NCBI RefSeq assembly: GCF_004005995.1
Contig: NZ_CP034767.1
Span: forward strand, 2,480,001-2,544,000
Source: Devosia sp. 1566
Lineage (GTDB): Bacteria; Pseudomonadota; Alphaproteobacteria; Rhizobiales; Devosiaceae
DNA length: 64,000 nucleotides
Direction of reading: 5' to 3'
In this document: in pieces, positions 55,349-64,000 of the stretch
Layout: the number at the start of each line of letters is the position of its first letter
Numbering within the stretch: position 1 is the stretch's first letter
Made by a program: the position numbers and the translations under genes
The notes under the pieces: model-generated
Seen by the model: the letters and a program-made list of their open reading frames with translations, nothing else
What the model was told of the DNA's origin: nothing
Databases searched by the model: none

Positions 55349-56422
55349 TTACTGGAGATCTTCAGCCTTGAGGTAGCCGGAATCCACCACCAGTTCCTGG
55401 TAGTTGGACTTGTCGACTTCATAGGGGGTGAGCAGGATCGAGGGCACGACCTTGACGCCATTTTCATAGGTCGTGGTGTCGAGACCTTCGGGCGTGCCGC
55501 CAGTCAGCACGGTTTCCACCAGGTCCGCAGTCACGCGCGCCAGCTCACGGGTGTCCTTGTAGACAGTAGAATACTGCTCGCCGGCAATGATCGCCTTGAC
55601 CGAGGGAGCCTCGGCGTCCTGGCCCGAAATGATCGGCCATGGCTGATCGGCCGAGCCATAGCCCACGCCGCGCAGCGAGGAGATGATGCCGCGCGACAAG
55701 CCATCATAGGGCGAAAGGACGGCGTCGACGCGCGAGCCATCCGAATAGGTGCTCGACAGCAGATTATCCATGCGAGCCTGCGCCACCGCACCGTCCCAGC
55801 GCAACGTGCCAACGGTTTCCATGCCCTGCTGGCCGGACTTGACCACCAGGTCACCCTTGTCGATCAGCGGCTGGAACACGCTCATCGCGCCGTCATAGAA
55901 GAAGAAGGCATTGTTGTCGTCGGGCGAGCCGCCAAACAGCTCGATATTGAACGGGCCAGGATTCTCGGGATAGCCGAGACCCTTGAGGATCGAATTGGCC
56001 TGCAGCACGCCAACCTGGAAGTTGTCGAAAGTGGTGTAGTAATCCACATTGCCCGTGTCGCGGATTAACCGGTCATAGGCAACGACCGGGATGCCCGAGT
56101 CGGCCGCCTGCTGCAGCACGCTCGACAGCGTCGTGCCGTCGATCGACGCGACAACCAGCGCCTCGACCCCGGTGGTCACCATGTTCTCGACTTGGGCGAG
56201 CTGGTTGGGGATGTCGTCTTCGGCATATTGCAGATTGACGGTATAGCCCTTGGCCTCGAGCGCGGCCTTGAGTTCATTGCCGTCCGAGATCCAGCGCAAG
56301 GACGACTGGGTTGGCATGGCGATACCGATGGCACCCTTGTCCTGGGCAAAAACCGCTGCCGAACTGACCAGCGCCACGGCGCTGACCGTCAACAAGGTTG
56401 CAAGAGATTTGGCAAGCTTCAC
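55349..56422 (-). CDS. chvE: ChvE-like monosaccharide-binding protein, copy B
   Basis: 357 residues. First gene of the mms operon. Signal [22 protein letters not shown], then [79 protein letters not shown]. The SPYDG form matches my recollection of Agrobacterium ChvE, so this copy is probably the ancestral one. The start is GTG 56422 with GGGAG seven bases upstream; the frame runs on upstream to 56491 but without family character. In Agrobacterium such a protein also signals sugars to a sensor kinase; no partner is visible here. Confidence 0.88.
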   Translation of the reverse strand: MKLAKSLATLLTVSAVALVSSAAVFAQDKGAIGIAMPTQSSLRWISDGNELKAALEAKGYTVNLQYAEDDIPNQLAQVENMVTTGVEALVVASIDGTTLSSVLQQAADSGIPVVAYDRLIRDTGNVDYYTTFDNFQVGVLQANSILKGLGYPENPGPFNIELFGGSPDDNNAFFFYDGAMSVFQPLIDKGDLVVKSGQQGMETVGTLRWDGAVAQARMDNLLSSTYSDGSRVDAVLSPYDGLSRGIISSLRGVGYGSADQPWPIISGQDAEAPSVKAIIAGEQYSTVYKDTRELARVTADLVETVLTGGTPEGLDTTTYENGVKVVPSILLTPYEVDKSNYQELVVDSGYLKAEDLQ

Positions 56423-56640
56423 GTCTCGACTCCCTATGATCTTCAGTATGCAAGAATAAGCATTGGTGCTTGGGGGCGGGCGGCGCCCCATGGATGCGGG
56501 CTGCTCAAGGCATGCCGAACCGGAGCGAACCAGGCATCGGCGGCGCCCCGGCGCAGCAGCAATTTGCGTTGCATTGATTCCTCTCCCGGCAGCCGCTGTT
56601 GCAGCCGCGGCCCTCCCAAGCCCACGTCGCGGAAGCTAGT

Positions 56641-56653
56641 TTAATCAGATAAG
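56641..56653. promoter_or_regulatory. Candidate GntR operator, site 1 (imperfect)
   Basis: TTAATC-A-GATAAG, with the same ATCAGATA core as site 2. It lies 219 bp upstream of the chvE-like start and may control the mms operon. Confidence 0.4.
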
Positions 56654-56807
56654 ACTGTAAAGCGACTTTGCTTCCCGCGCGCTCCCCCTACCCTGCCAAA
56701 GTTCAACAAGCCTCCCGGTTGCGGCCGCTCTTGCTTGACGATACCGTCCGCCCGCCCGCCAGTGCGCCGAGGCCAAAAAGCATTCGAAGCAATGCAATCT
56801 ATGTTGA

Positions 56808-56820
56808 CCTATCAGATAGG
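56808..56820. promoter_or_regulatory. Candidate GntR operator, site 2 (perfect palindrome)
   Basis: CCTATC-A-GATAGG, perfect 13-bp dyad, just before the AGGAGG ribosome site and the TTG start of the GntR gene at 56832. Position fits autoregulation by roadblock or promoter occlusion. Confidence 0.55.
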
Positions 56821-56831
56821 CAGGAGGAAAG

Positions 56832-57599
56832 TTGAGCATCGCAACGGATGGGACCTCCCCTGAGGGGGGCAGCGCCGCCAGTGTCGTGGCCGATCACCTC
56901 GCACGCCAGATCCTGACCGAGATGATCCCGGGCACAAGCCTGCCCAGCGAAGCCGAACTCGCATTGCGCTACCAGGTGAGCCGCTTGACCATTCGCGAGT
57001 CAGTCAAGCTGCTCGAAGGCCGGGGTCTGCTCGAGATCGCCAAGGGCCGCCGCGCCGTTGTGCGCGAGCCGGACGGCGCCGCCTTCACCGATTTCCTCAC
57101 CTCGGTGTTGCGCTACGATCCCAAGGGCCTGTTTGACCTCATGGAAGTGCGCATGTCCCTTGAGGTGCAATCAGCAACCCTGGCGGCCAAGCGCGCTTCC
57201 CGGGCCGGCGCCGCGGCCATCGAGCACGCCCTGCAAGGAATGCGCGACGCGGCGGGGGAGTCGGAAACCGCAGCGGAGACCCACGAGGTCTGCTTCAACG
57301 ACCATGACCTGGCCTTCCACGAAGCCGTTGCGCTGGCCAGCGGCAATCGCGTGCTCGGCTATCTGTTCGAGGGCATGGCCCCGGCATTGCGCGAAGGCTT
57401 CACCGTCAGCCAGCGCGGCCATCAACGGCGCGGCCACACCGTTTGGAACACCATTGCCGACCATGAGCGTATCTTTGAATGCATCAAGTCAGGCAATGGC
57501 CGCGCCGCGGGGGAGGCCATGCGCCTGCACCTCAAGGACACCGAGCGCGACATGCGTGCGGCTCTGACAATGGCCCTGCCACAAACTCCACGTTTGTAA
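56832..57599 (+). CDS. GntR-family transcriptional regulator, FadR/FCD subfamily
   Basis: 255 residues. Winged helix-turn-helix at residues about 20-80 (LPSEAELALRYQVSRLTIRE, SVKLLEGRGLLEI), then the FCD ligand domain with HDLAFHEAVALASGN (metal His, about 157), GHTVWNTIADHERIFECI and NGRAAGEAMRLHL. These usually bind a sugar acid or organic acid with a divalent metal. Divergent from the mms operon, so it probably represses it or a linked sugar pathway. Start is TTG with AGGAGG close by (four-base spacing). Confidence 0.88.
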   Translation: MSIATDGTSPEGGSAASVVADHLARQILTEMIPGTSLPSEAELALRYQVSRLTIRESVKLLEGRGLLEIAKGRRAVVREPDGAAFTDFLTSVLRYDPKGLFDLMEVRMSLEVQSATLAAKRASRAGAAAIEHALQGMRDAAGESETAAETHEVCFNDHDLAFHEAVALASGNRVLGYLFEGMAPALREGFTVSQRGHQRRGHTVWNTIADHERIFECIKSGNGRAAGEAMRLHLKDTERDMRAALTMALPQTPRL

Positions 57600-57712
57600 A
57601 GAGGAGCTTGCGTCTCCCAACCGCGTTATCGGCAGTGCTGGCGGCTGCGGTCAAAGGGGACTAGGCTGCCGCCAGGCGAACCGGATTTCACCCAAGCGAG
57701 CGACGCAACCGC

Positions 57713-60700
57713 ATGTCGATCAAAGCTGCCGTCTATCACCTCACGCACTACAAATATGACCGCCCAGTTTATTTGCAGCCCCAGATCATCCGGCTCCAGC
57801 CAGCGCCGCATTCCAAGACCAAGGTGCTCAGCCACGCACTCAAGGTGTCGCCCGCGAACCACTTCGTCAATGTGCAACAGGACCCCTACGGCAACTTCCT
57901 CGCCCGCTTCGTCTTCCCCGAACCCGTAACTGAGCTCAAGATTGAGGTGGATCTTGTGGCCGACATGACGGTCTACAATCCGTTCGACTTCTTCGTGGAA
58001 GAGCGCGCCGAAACCTGGCCCTTCCTGTATCCCGAAGACATCAGCGACGACCTCGCCATCTACATGAAGGCCGAACCTGTCGGCCCGCTGGTTGAACAGT
58101 TCCTCGCCGGCATCGATCGATCGCCCACCAATACGGTGACCTTCGTCACCGGGCTAAACGCCCGCCTCCAGCAACACGTCGCTTACATCGTGCGCATGGA
58201 GCCCGGCGTCTGGAGTCCTGAGGAAACGCTGGGCAATGCCCGCGGCTCTTGCCGCGATTCCAGCTGGCTCCTGGTCAACATCCTGCGCCATTTGGGCTTT
58301 GCTGCCCGTTTCGTTTCGGGCTACCTGATCCAGCTCAAGCCCGATCTCGTGTCCCTTGATGGCCCTGCCGGTACGGACCGCGACTTCACCGATCTGCATG
58401 CTTGGTGCGAGGTCTATTTGCCCGGTGCGGGCTGGGTCGGTCTTGACCCCACTTCGGGCCTGCTCACGGGCGAAAGTCACGTCCCCCTGGCGGCCACGCC
58501 GCACTACCGCAACGCCGCCCCTATTTCAGGTCTTGCCTCTTATGCCGAGGTCGACTTTGCTTTTGACATGCGCGTTGACCGCGTCGCCGAGCATCCCCGC
58601 GTCACCAAGCCGTTCTCGGATGCCGCTTGGGACGAGCTCAATGCGCTGGGCCATCAAGTCGACGCCGTTCTGGCGGCAAATGACGTCCGCCTCACCATGG
58701 GTGGCGAGCCCACCTTTGTCTCGATTGACGACTTCGAGGCCGAGGAATGGAACACGGGAGCGGTTGGGCCGACTAAGCGCGCCCTGGCCGATGACCTGAT
58801 CCGGCGCCTGCGCCAGCGCTTCGCCCCAACGGGCCTGCTGCATTATGGTCAGGGCAAATGGTATCCCGGCGAGACCCTGCCCCGCTGGACCTTCTCGCTT
58901 TACTGGCGCACCGACGGCCAGCCGGTCTGGAAGGATGAGAACCTAATCGCTCGCGAGGGAGTGGCCACCACCGCCAAGCTGGGCGACGCCGAAGCCTTCC
59001 TTGCGGCCTTCGCCCGCCATCTGGGGCTATCCGGGGATACCATTGCGCCGGCTTACGAGGACCCCGGCGAATGGCTGCTCAAGGAAGCCAATCTGCCGCC
59101 CAATGTCGACCCGGCCAATTCCGAGCTCGCGGACCCCGAAGCGCGCTCCCGCATTGCCACCGTGTTCGAGCGCGGCCTGACCAATCCCACGGGCTATGTG
59201 CTGCCGGTGCAGCGCTGGAATGCACAGGCTTCCAGCCCCTGGCTGACCGAGAAATGGCAGACGCGGCGCGGCAAGCTGTTCCTGGCTCCAGGGGACAGCC
59301 CCGCTGGCTATCGCCTGCCCTTGTCTTCGCTGCCCCATCTCAAGCCAGCCGATTATCCCCATGTGGTGGCGCAGGACCCCGGCGCCCCCCGTGGGCCACT
59401 GCCGCCAGCCCACGCTATCCTGCCCCACGCCGCCCATCCCGGCCTTTCCGCCGATCCGCGCGCCCAAACGGCCGCCGAGTTCACCGCCGCCGGCGAGCAG
59501 CAGGATCGCACCGAGCAGGTGATCAGCGAAATCAAGGGGGAGGTGCGCACTGCAGTCACCGCCGAAATCCGCGACAACAGGCTTTGCGTCTTCCTGCCGC
59601 CGGTGGAAACCCTCGAGGACTATCTGGAACTCGTTGCCGCCACTGAAGCCGCAGCCCGCGAAGTCGGCCAACCCGTGCACCTCGAGGGCTACGGGCCACC
59701 AACCGACCCGCGTCTCAACGTCATCCGCGTTGCCCCCGATCCCGGCGTGATCGAGGTCAACATCCATCCCGCCAATAACTGGGATGAGTGCGTCGCCACC
59801 ACGACTGCCGTGTACGAGGAAGCCCGCCATTCCCGCCTGGGCGCAGACAAGTTCATGATCGACGGTCGCCACACCGGCACCGGCGGCGGCAACCACGTTG
59901 TTGTGGGCGGCGCTACGCCCGAGGACAGCCCCTTCCTGCGGCGTCCGGATCTGCTCAAGAGCCTCGTGCTCCATTGGCAGCGCCATCCTGCGATGTCCTA
60001 CCTGTTCTCGGGCCTCTTCATTGGACCAACCAGCCAAGCGCCCCGGTTCGACGAGGCGCGCCATGACAGCCTCTATGAACTCGAAATCGCCATGGCGCAG
60101 GTGCCGAACCCGGCATCGGGCGAGCCGGCGCCACGGCCTTGGCTGGTGGATCGCCTGTTCCGCAATCTCTTGACCGACGTCACCGGCAACACCCACCGCT
60201 CGGAGATCTGCATCGACAAGCTGTTCTCTCCCGATGGTCCGACCGGCCGGCTAGGCCTTGTGGAATTCCGCGGCTTCGAAATGCCCCCCAATGCCCGCAT
60301 GTCCCTCGCGCAGCAGGTGCTGATCCGCGCGTTGATCGCCCGGTTCTGGACCGATCCGCTAGAGGGCAAGTTTGTACGCTGGGGCACGACGCTTCATGAC
60401 CGCTTTATGCTGCCCCACTTCATCTGGCAGGACTTCCTTGATGTTCTGGCCGACCTTGAGCACCACGGCTTCCGGCTTGATCCCGCCTGGTTCGCCGCTC
60501 AACTGGAGTTCCGCTTTCCTTTCTGCGGCGAGGTGGAATACGAGGGCCTGCGCCTTGAACTTCGCCAAGCGCTGGAACCCTGGCACGTCATGGGCGAACA
60601 GGGTGCAATTGGCGGCACGGTGCGCTTTGTTGATTCATCGGTCGAACGGCTTCAGGTGAAACTTGAAGGTACCAATCCTGACCGCTACGCCGTGTGCTGC

Positions 60701-61066
60701 AACGGGCGCCCCCTGCCCCTGCGCAAAACCGACGCCGCCGGCACGGCGGTTGCGGGGGTACGCTTCAAGGCCTGGCAACCTGCCTCGGGGCTCCACCCGA
60801 CACTGGAGCCAAACGCCCCCCTCGTGTTCGACATCTATGATCGCTGGACCGGACGTCCCGTCGGCGGCTGCGTTTATCACGTCGCTCATCCCGGCGGGCG
60901 CAACTACGACACTTTCCCCGTCAACGGCAACGAGGCTGAAGCGCGCCGCCTCGCCCGGTTCGTGCCCGGCAACTACACTGCTGGCGGCTTTGCACTGCAC
61001 GAGGAACAACCAGCCGACGAATTTCCGCTGACACTGGACTTGCGCCGCCCCGCCAATCTGAACTGA
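57713..61066 (+). CDS. Large transglutaminase-like protein with DUF2126 C-terminal domain
   Basis: 1117 residues, no signal peptide. N-terminal beta domain (about 1-150, [20 protein letters not shown]), transglutaminase/papain-like core with Cys in [17 protein letters not shown] (about residue 180), His in [20 protein letters not shown] (about 229) and Asp just after, so the triad is intact. DUF2126 from about 330 ([14 protein letters not shown]), with [18 protein letters not shown] (about 722), [11 protein letters not shown] (about 827) and [18 protein letters not shown] (about 945). The family probably acts on amide bonds of a peptide or protein; true substrate unknown. Upstream ATG has only a weak ribosome site. 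Confidence 0.85.
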   Translation: MSIKAAVYHLTHYKYDRPVYLQPQIIRLQPAPHSKTKVLSHALKVSPANHFVNVQQDPYGNFLARFVFPEPVTELKIEVDLVADMTVYNPFDFFVEERAETWPFLYPEDISDDLAIYMKAEPVGPLVEQFLAGIDRSPTNTVTFVTGLNARLQQHVAYIVRMEPGVWSPEETLGNARGSCRDSSWLLVNILRHLGFAARFVSGYLIQLKPDLVSLDGPAGTDRDFTDLHAWCEVYLPGAGWVGLDPTSGLLTGESHVPLAATPHYRNAAPISGLASYAEVDFAFDMRVDRVAEHPRVTKPFSDAAWDELNALGHQVDAVLAANDVRLTMGGEPTFVSIDDFEAEEWNTGAVGPTKRALADDLIRRLRQRFAPTGLLHYGQGKWYPGETLPRWTFSLYWRTDGQPVWKDENLIAREGVATTAKLGDAEAFLAAFARHLGLSGDTIAPAYEDPGEWLLKEANLPPNVDPANSELADPEARSRIATVFERGLTNPTGYVLPVQRWNAQASSPWLTEKWQTRRGKLFLAPGDSPAGYRLPLSSLPHLKPADYPHVVAQDPGAPRGPLPPAHAILPHAAHPGLSADPRAQTAAEFTAAGEQQDRTEQVISEIKGEVRTAVTAEIRDNRLCVFLPPVETLEDYLELVAATEAAAREVGQPVHLEGYGPPTDPRLNVIRVAPDPGVIEVNIHPANNWDECVATTTAVYEEARHSRLGADKFMIDGRHTGTGGGNHVVVGGATPEDSPFLRRPDLLKSLVLHWQRHPAMSYLFSGLFIGPTSQAPRFDEARHDSLYELEIAMAQVPNPASGEPAPRPWLVDRLFRNLLTDVTGNTHRSEICIDKLFSPDGPTGRLGLVEFRGFEMPPNARMSLAQQVLIRALIARFWTDPLEGKFVRWGTTLHDRFMLPHFIWQDFLDVLADLEHHGFRLDPAWFAAQLEFRFPFCGEVEYEGLRLELRQALEPWHVMGEQGAIGGTVRFVDSSVERLQVKLEGTNPDRYAVCCNGRPLPLRKTDAAGTAVAGVRFKAWQPASGLHPTLEPNAPLVFDIYDRWTGRPVGGCVYHVAHPGGRNYDTFPVNGNEAEARRLARFVPGNYTAGGFALHEEQPADEFPLTLDLRRPANLN

Positions 61067-61186
61067 GCACCGCTCTGGGACGCTGAACGACAACAGGGCT
61101 GCTCGCTAGCTGGTTATCATTAGCCATCTGAGGCGCCAGCTGAACCGCACTTAGATCCTTCTGGCTAGGGCGGAGAGGAGATCACC

Positions 61187-61211
61187 GGAACCAAGTCGTT
61201 CCATCGCCGTT
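61187..61211 (+). promoter_or_regulatory. EcfG-type general-stress promoter
   Basis: GGAAC, 16-bp spacer, CGTT; exact consensus. It lies 74 bp before the GTG of the small membrane protein at 61286 and is well placed to drive the cluster of small stress-type genes to 62683. Confidence 0.75.
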
Positions 61212-61285
61212 ATTTGATCACGCACAACAAAGCGTGATTGCCGGTCGATCCTGTTGGAAAACCTGGCTTTCACATGGAGGGCATC

Positions 61286-61453
61286 GTGAACAATTCTGTC
61301 CGCAACTTGAGCGAGCATGCACGCCACAGGGCACCGGCATGGTCACTCGAGGGCTATGATGGGGAGACTCACTATTCCGACGTGCTTAAAGCTTTGTCGC
61401 CTGCGTTCTTTATCTTGACCGTCGCTGCCGCTTTGATGCTCGCCATTCTTTAG
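61286..61453 (+). CDS. Small single-span membrane protein, function unknown
   Basis: 55 residues: a charged N-terminus (VRNLSEHARHRAPAWSLEG), acidic YDGETHYSDVLKA, then one hydrophobic helix (SPAFFILTVAAALMLAIL) that ends the protein. GGAGG precedes GTG 61286 by five bases; an ATG at 61274 would put four more residues in front. No known family recognised. First gene after the stress promoter at 61187. Confidence 0.6.
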   Translation: MNNSVRNLSEHARHRAPAWSLEGYDGETHYSDVLKALSPAFFILTVAAALMLAIL

Positions 61454-61500
61454 CGGCCAGCGGCGATCGGAACTTTAGCGTCACTTAAAGGAGAGTTCCC

Positions 61501-61659
61501 ATGACGTTAGGCACTATTCTCATCATCATCCTCATCTTGTTGCTGATCGGCGCGCTGCCCAATTGGGGCTATTCGCGCGGCTTTGGCTACTTCCCCTCCG
61601 GCATCCTCGGCGTGATCCTCGTGATCGTTCTGATCCTGGTGCTGATGGGACGGGTCTAA
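61501..61659 (+). CDS. DUF3309 small membrane protein
   Basis: 52 residues: MTLGTILIIILILLLIGALP, NWGYSRGFGYFPSGILG, VILVIVLILVLMGRV. Two hydrophobic stretches separated by the SRGFGY-type loop, which is the DUF3309 pattern known from proteobacterial stress regulons. GGAGA lies six to seven bases before ATG 61501. Short and so easily missed. Follows the previous small gene by 47 bp. Confidence 0.85.
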   Translation: MTLGTILIIILILLLIGALPNWGYSRGFGYFPSGILGVILVIVLILVLMGRV

Positions 61660-61760
61660 CCCTCCCAGCTCAACCAATATGGCGCAGCCAATTAAATTGG
61701 CCTCTGCTCAAGCAGGACGCGCCTTGCGAGCCGGGAAGCCCCCTCCCGCGCTTGCCCTGT

Positions 61761-61794
61761 CACCCCGATGCCTTGTCGCGTCGGGGTGTCTTTC
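61761..61794 (+). terminator. Probable terminator hairpin after the DUF3309 gene
   Basis: CACCCCGA, 12-nt loop, TCGGGGTG, then TCTTTCCC. The 8-bp stem is perfect but the T-run is short, so termination may be partial and the next gene could be partly cotranscribed. Confidence 0.55.
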
Positions 61795-61860
61795 CCATTT
61801 CAGCGGGCCGCACACCGGATCAACCCGCAATCGTCAACTCCAGAGAAGGACCGCCTCATC

Positions 61861-62238
61861 ATGGCCAACACTACCAGCACTGATCTTCCCCCGGGCGTCC
61901 GCAAAGTCGGCGCGGCCTCAGCAGCAGAAGACGCAATCCCCGCGGCCTCCAAGGAGCAACAGCTCGAGCAGCAGGTCAGCCAGCTCCAGAACGATATTCG
62001 CGATATTGCCGCAACATTGGCCCAGCTGACCGGAGAAAAGGTCACCGAAGCGCGCGGCATCGCCGAAACCGAGATGCACCGCCTCAAGCGCCACGGCCAG
62101 AACGCTCTGGACGAAGTGCAGGATCAGGCCGGGGCGCTTGAGGAAAGCCTCAAGCAGACCATCCGTGAAAAGCCCTTCACCGCCGTGGCAAGCGCCTTGG
62201 GTGTAGGCTTCATCCTGGCGCTGCTGAGCCGGCACTAA
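61861..62238 (+). CDS. DUF883/ElaB-YqjD-like protein
   Basis: 125 residues. Central amphipathic coiled coil with EQQLEQQVSQLQNDIRDIAAT and LKRHGQNALDEVQDQAG, then the hallmark C-terminal helix IREKPFTAVASALGVGFIL ending ALLSRH, which anchors it in the membrane. E. coli YqjD/ElaB bind ribosomes at the inner membrane in stationary phase; this member shares the fold, function inferred only. ATG 61861 begins the conserved part; the longer frame to 61768 crosses the terminator hairpin. The next gene begins 4 bp after its stop. Confidence 0.85.
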   Translation: MANTTSTDLPPGVRKVGAASAAEDAIPAASKEQQLEQQVSQLQNDIRDIAATLAQLTGEKVTEARGIAETEMHRLKRHGQNALDEVQDQAGALEESLKQTIREKPFTAVASALGVGFILALLSRH

Positions 62239-62242
62239 CAGC

Positions 62243-62683
62243 ATGAACATGCTCGTGCCGCTTGCGGCCCTGCTCGGCATCGAGCTTGAGGCAATAACCG
62301 GTCGTGTCCGGCAGGCCATTATTGCTTACGCGATAATGGGCCTTTTCGGGCTGATCGCTTTCGGCTTCCTGCTGATCGCGGGTTATCTGGCCCTGGCCGA
62401 TTGGCTGGGCGCCGTGCCCGCAGCCTTGATCTGCGCCGGGGTAGCGATCGTGCTGGCTTTCGCCACCTTCATCGTGATCCAGGTTAGCGCCGCCCGCCGC
62501 GAGCGCGAACAGGCGGAAAAGCGGCGGGCTGCCGAGGCCAGCGCCTTTGTCACCACCGCGACGGTGACGGCCTTGCCTGCCTTGTGGAGGTCCTCGGCCC
62601 TACGCAACATCGCCCTGCCGGCGGCAGCCGCTGCCGCAACCTTCCTGTTCAGCCGCCGGCGCGGCAAGCGCACCGACGAATAA
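62243..62683 (+). CDS. YqjE/phage-holin-like membrane protein
   Basis: 146 residues with two adjacent hydrophobic helices (AIIAYAIMGLFGLIAFGFLLI and AALICAGVAIVLAFATFIV, about 25-75), a charged coiled stretch RREREQAEKRRAAEA, and a further hydrophobic segment near the C-terminus (ALPAAAAAATFLF), ending RRRGKRTDE. The layout matches the YqjE partner of YqjD, and the 4-bp gap to the DUF883 gene supports it. Molecular function unknown. Confidence 0.7.
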   Translation: MNMLVPLAALLGIELEAITGRVRQAIIAYAIMGLFGLIAFGFLLIAGYLALADWLGAVPAALICAGVAIVLAFATFIVIQVSAARREREQAEKRRAAEASAFVTTATVTALPALWRSSALRNIALPAAAAAATFLFSRRRGKRTDE

Positions 62684-62688
62684 GCACC

Positions 62689-62715
62689 AAGCGCGACGCT
62701 CCTGGCGTCGCGCTT
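62689..62715. terminator. Strong hairpin between the YqjE-like gene and the kinase gene
   Basis: AAGCGCGACGC, loop TCCTG, GCGTCGCGCTT: a perfect 11-bp stem between convergent genes, just reaching the kinase stop codon. Without a long T-run, but the position fits a bidirectional end of transcription. Confidence 0.5.
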
Positions 62716-64000
62716 CAGACTTCCTCGGGCAGCGGCATCCAGATGCTGGCTTCCACGCCAGCCGGGTTGAACTTGAGATCGACCTTGCTGTCGAGCACCT
62801 TGGCAAGGCTCCGTTCGATCAGTCGGGCCCCCAGGCCATATTCTGTGGGCTTGCTGACTTTGGGGCCGCCCCGCTCACGCCAGTTCAGCGACAAGCCGCG
62901 CACCGGCGTATCGGTGATCTCCCAAACAATGTCGACAACCCCGTTCTCGCTCGCCCAGGCGCCATAGCGATGGGTATTGGTGGTTAGCTCATGCAGGATC
63001 AGCCCCAGACCCAGGGCATGGTCGGCCGGCAACATGATGTTCTCACCCTCGACCTTGGCCCGGTCCGGCTCCTCCAGAAAATGTGGACCGAACTGCGAGC
63101 CGATCACCTCATACATGGTCACGCCCGACCAATCACGATTGGCGAGCAGCACATGGGCATCCGAGATGGTTTTCAGCCGGCCCGAAAATGCCTCGATGAA
63201 ACTTTGCGGATCCGGGTTCTGCCGGATGGTCTGGCGCGCTACCGATTGGATCATCGCCAGCGTATTCTTGACCCGGTGATTGAGCTCACGCAGCAGCAGC
63301 CTGGTATTGTCGGCACTGAGCTTGTTTTCCGAGATGTCGGTGCTCGCACCCATCAGCACCAAGGGCCGCCCATCGGCGTCGCGCTGGTAAACCCGACCGC
63401 GCATCGCCAGCCAGCGCGTCGCATCCGCTGAGCGCGCTTCGACATTGAAGTCAGCGCCTTCCTCGAGGCTACCCTTGATCTCCTCGCGCAAGCGCTCCTG
63501 ATCATTGGCATGAAGAGCGTCCAACACCTGCTGCGCATCGATTGCCTCGTTATCGGGCAATCCATACATGCGCCGGAATGTATCGTTGCAGGTGATCTCC
63601 CCGCTCGGCACATCCCAAACCCAGCTGCCCACCTTGCCGGCTTCCAGCGTCAAGGCGTGGCGCCATTCCTCCCGGATCAATGCTGCAGCCGTGCGCGCCC
63701 GCACCCGCGCCTCATCCTTGAGCGACAAAAGGCTGGAGACCACGCCCGCCAGATCGACCAGTTGCGCGAGTTGATCGGGGTCAACCTCGGAGCGTGGCTG
63801 GGTGTCTAGGACGCAAAGCGAACCCAGGCGCTGCCCCCGCACCACCACCGGCGCGCCAGCGTAAAAGCGCACCTTGGGCGAACCCACAACGAAGCGATTA
63901 TTCTCGAAACGCGGATCGACCGCGGTGTCGAGCACGACGAGCGGCTCGGATCCTGGCTCGGCTATCGTATAGGCGCAAAAGGAGGCCTCCACCTCGCTGC
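62715..64000 (-). CDS. HWE-family sensor histidine kinase with GAF and PAS domains, 5' truncated by window end
   Basis: At least 428 residues; the frame runs open to the window edge (SEVEASFCAYT at its start). Domains: C-terminal half of a GAF domain (FCAYTIAEPGSEPLVV, RFYAGAPVVVRGQRLGSLCV), a PAS/PAC pair (GKVGSWVWDVPSGEITCND to ASTDIS), then the kinase: phospho-His region LRELNHRVKNTLAMIQSVAR, ATPase region LGLGLILHELTTNTHRYGAW and WRERGGPKVSKP with the WxE-type HWE signature. Such kinases feed the PhyR-NepR-EcfG general-stress switch in related bacteria. The neighbouring stress-type cluster makes that likely, though not shown. Confidence 0.87.
   Translation of the reverse strand, partial: SEVEASFCAYTIAEPGSEPLVVLDTAVDPRFENNRFVVGSPKVRFYAGAPVVVRGQRLGSLCVLDTQPRSEVDPDQLAQLVDLAGVVSSLLSLKDEARVRARTAAALIREEWRHALTLEAGKVGSWVWDVPSGEITCNDTFRRMYGLPDNEAIDAQQVLDALHANDQERLREEIKGSLEEGADFNVEARSADATRWLAMRGRVYQRDADGRPLVLMGASTDISENKLSADNTRLLLRELNHRVKNTLAMIQSVARQTIRQNPDPQSFIEAFSGRLKTISDAHVLLANRDWSGVTMYEVIGSQFGPHFLEEPDRAKVEGENIMLPADHALGLGLILHELTTNTHRYGAWASENGVVDIVWEITDTPVRGLSLNWRERGGPKVSKPTEYGLGARLIERSLAKVLDSKVDLKFNPAGVEASIWMPLPEEV

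Larger units (their letters stand above)
56423..56831. other. 409-bp divergent control region of the mms operon and gntR
   Basis: No gene seen. It should carry the promoters of both genes. Two related operator-like sequences (56641-56653 and 56808-56820) share ATCAGATA and are described separately. The middle is GC-rich (CGGCAGCCGC, GCGGCC) and shows no further clear structure. Confidence 0.5.

Noticed and set aside
61469..61491. GGAAC before the DUF3309 gene as a second stress promoter
   Set aside because: Sixteen to seventeen bases on there is no CGTT; the real promoter is more likely the exact one at 61187.
1..64000. tRNA, rRNA, CRISPR arrays, prophage, transposase genes
   Set aside because: None was recognised by reading both strands; a covariance-model search would be needed to exclude a small RNA gene.

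Overview
The window looks like chromosomal DNA of an alphaproteobacterium of the order Hyphomicrobiales (Rhizobiales), most likely Devosia or a close relative. The evidence is high GC with G/C-rich third codon positions, a ThuEFGK-type sugar transporter with ThuA proteins, a ChvE/Mms-type monosaccharide transporter, an HWE-family sensor kinase, promoter sequences of the alphaproteobacterial general-stress sigma factor (GGAAC-N16/17-CGTT), and rhizobial-type short GC-rich palindromes. The genus is an inference from gene content. I see no rRNA, tRNA, CRISPR array, phage or transposase; gene order looks like stable housekeeping and catabolic chromosome.

Region 1 (1-7.8 kb): end of a glutathionyl-hydroquinone reductase, a NUDIX hydrolase, a metallophosphoesterase, then the coupled pair murL-murD2, an alternative way to place D-glutamate in peptidoglycan. 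After these come an MgtC-like protein, a xylitol/sorbitol-type dehydrogenase, a type IB topoisomerase and a tiny membrane protein.

Region 2 (7.9-30.3 kb) is a purine-to-malate catabolic island. Adenine deaminase and guanine deaminase feed hypoxanthine and xanthine to xanthine dehydrogenase (xdhABC). Urate is oxidised by membrane-bound PuuD, then processed by UraH, a PuuE-UraD fusion, AllE and AllA to glyoxylate and urea. Malate synthase G (glcB), in the same block, can condense glyoxylate with acetyl-CoA. A BMP-family ABC importer lies in the xdh operon and probably brings in nucleosides or purines. Allantoate amidohydrolase, urease and an obvious local regulator are absent. Four copies of a GC-rich palindrome occur only in this region. 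A CocE-like hydrolase and an FkbM-type methyltransferase are unexplained passengers.

Region 3 (30.4-45.1 kb): an unknown periplasmic protein and otsB-otsA (trehalose synthesis), both preceded by stress-type promoters. Then come a DEAD-box RNA helicase, a Tat-exported sulfite-oxidase-fold molybdoenzyme with its own cytochrome b, a ThuA-like protein, a periplasmic 5'-nucleotidase, a GlsB-like membrane protein, and a thuEFGK-thuA trehalose/alpha-glucoside uptake operon.

Region 4 (45.5-56.8 kb): a sulfurtransferase, a two-gene RND efflux system, and an Mms/ChvE monosaccharide ABC operon with two tandem, closely similar binding-protein genes. A 409-bp control region separates the operon from a divergent GntR/FCD regulator and holds two matching operator-like sequences.

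Region 5 (57.7-64 kb): a 1117-residue transglutaminase/DUF2126 protein, then a cluster of four small membrane or coiled-coil stress proteins behind a clear EcfG-type promoter, and part of an HWE histidine kinase that runs out of the window.
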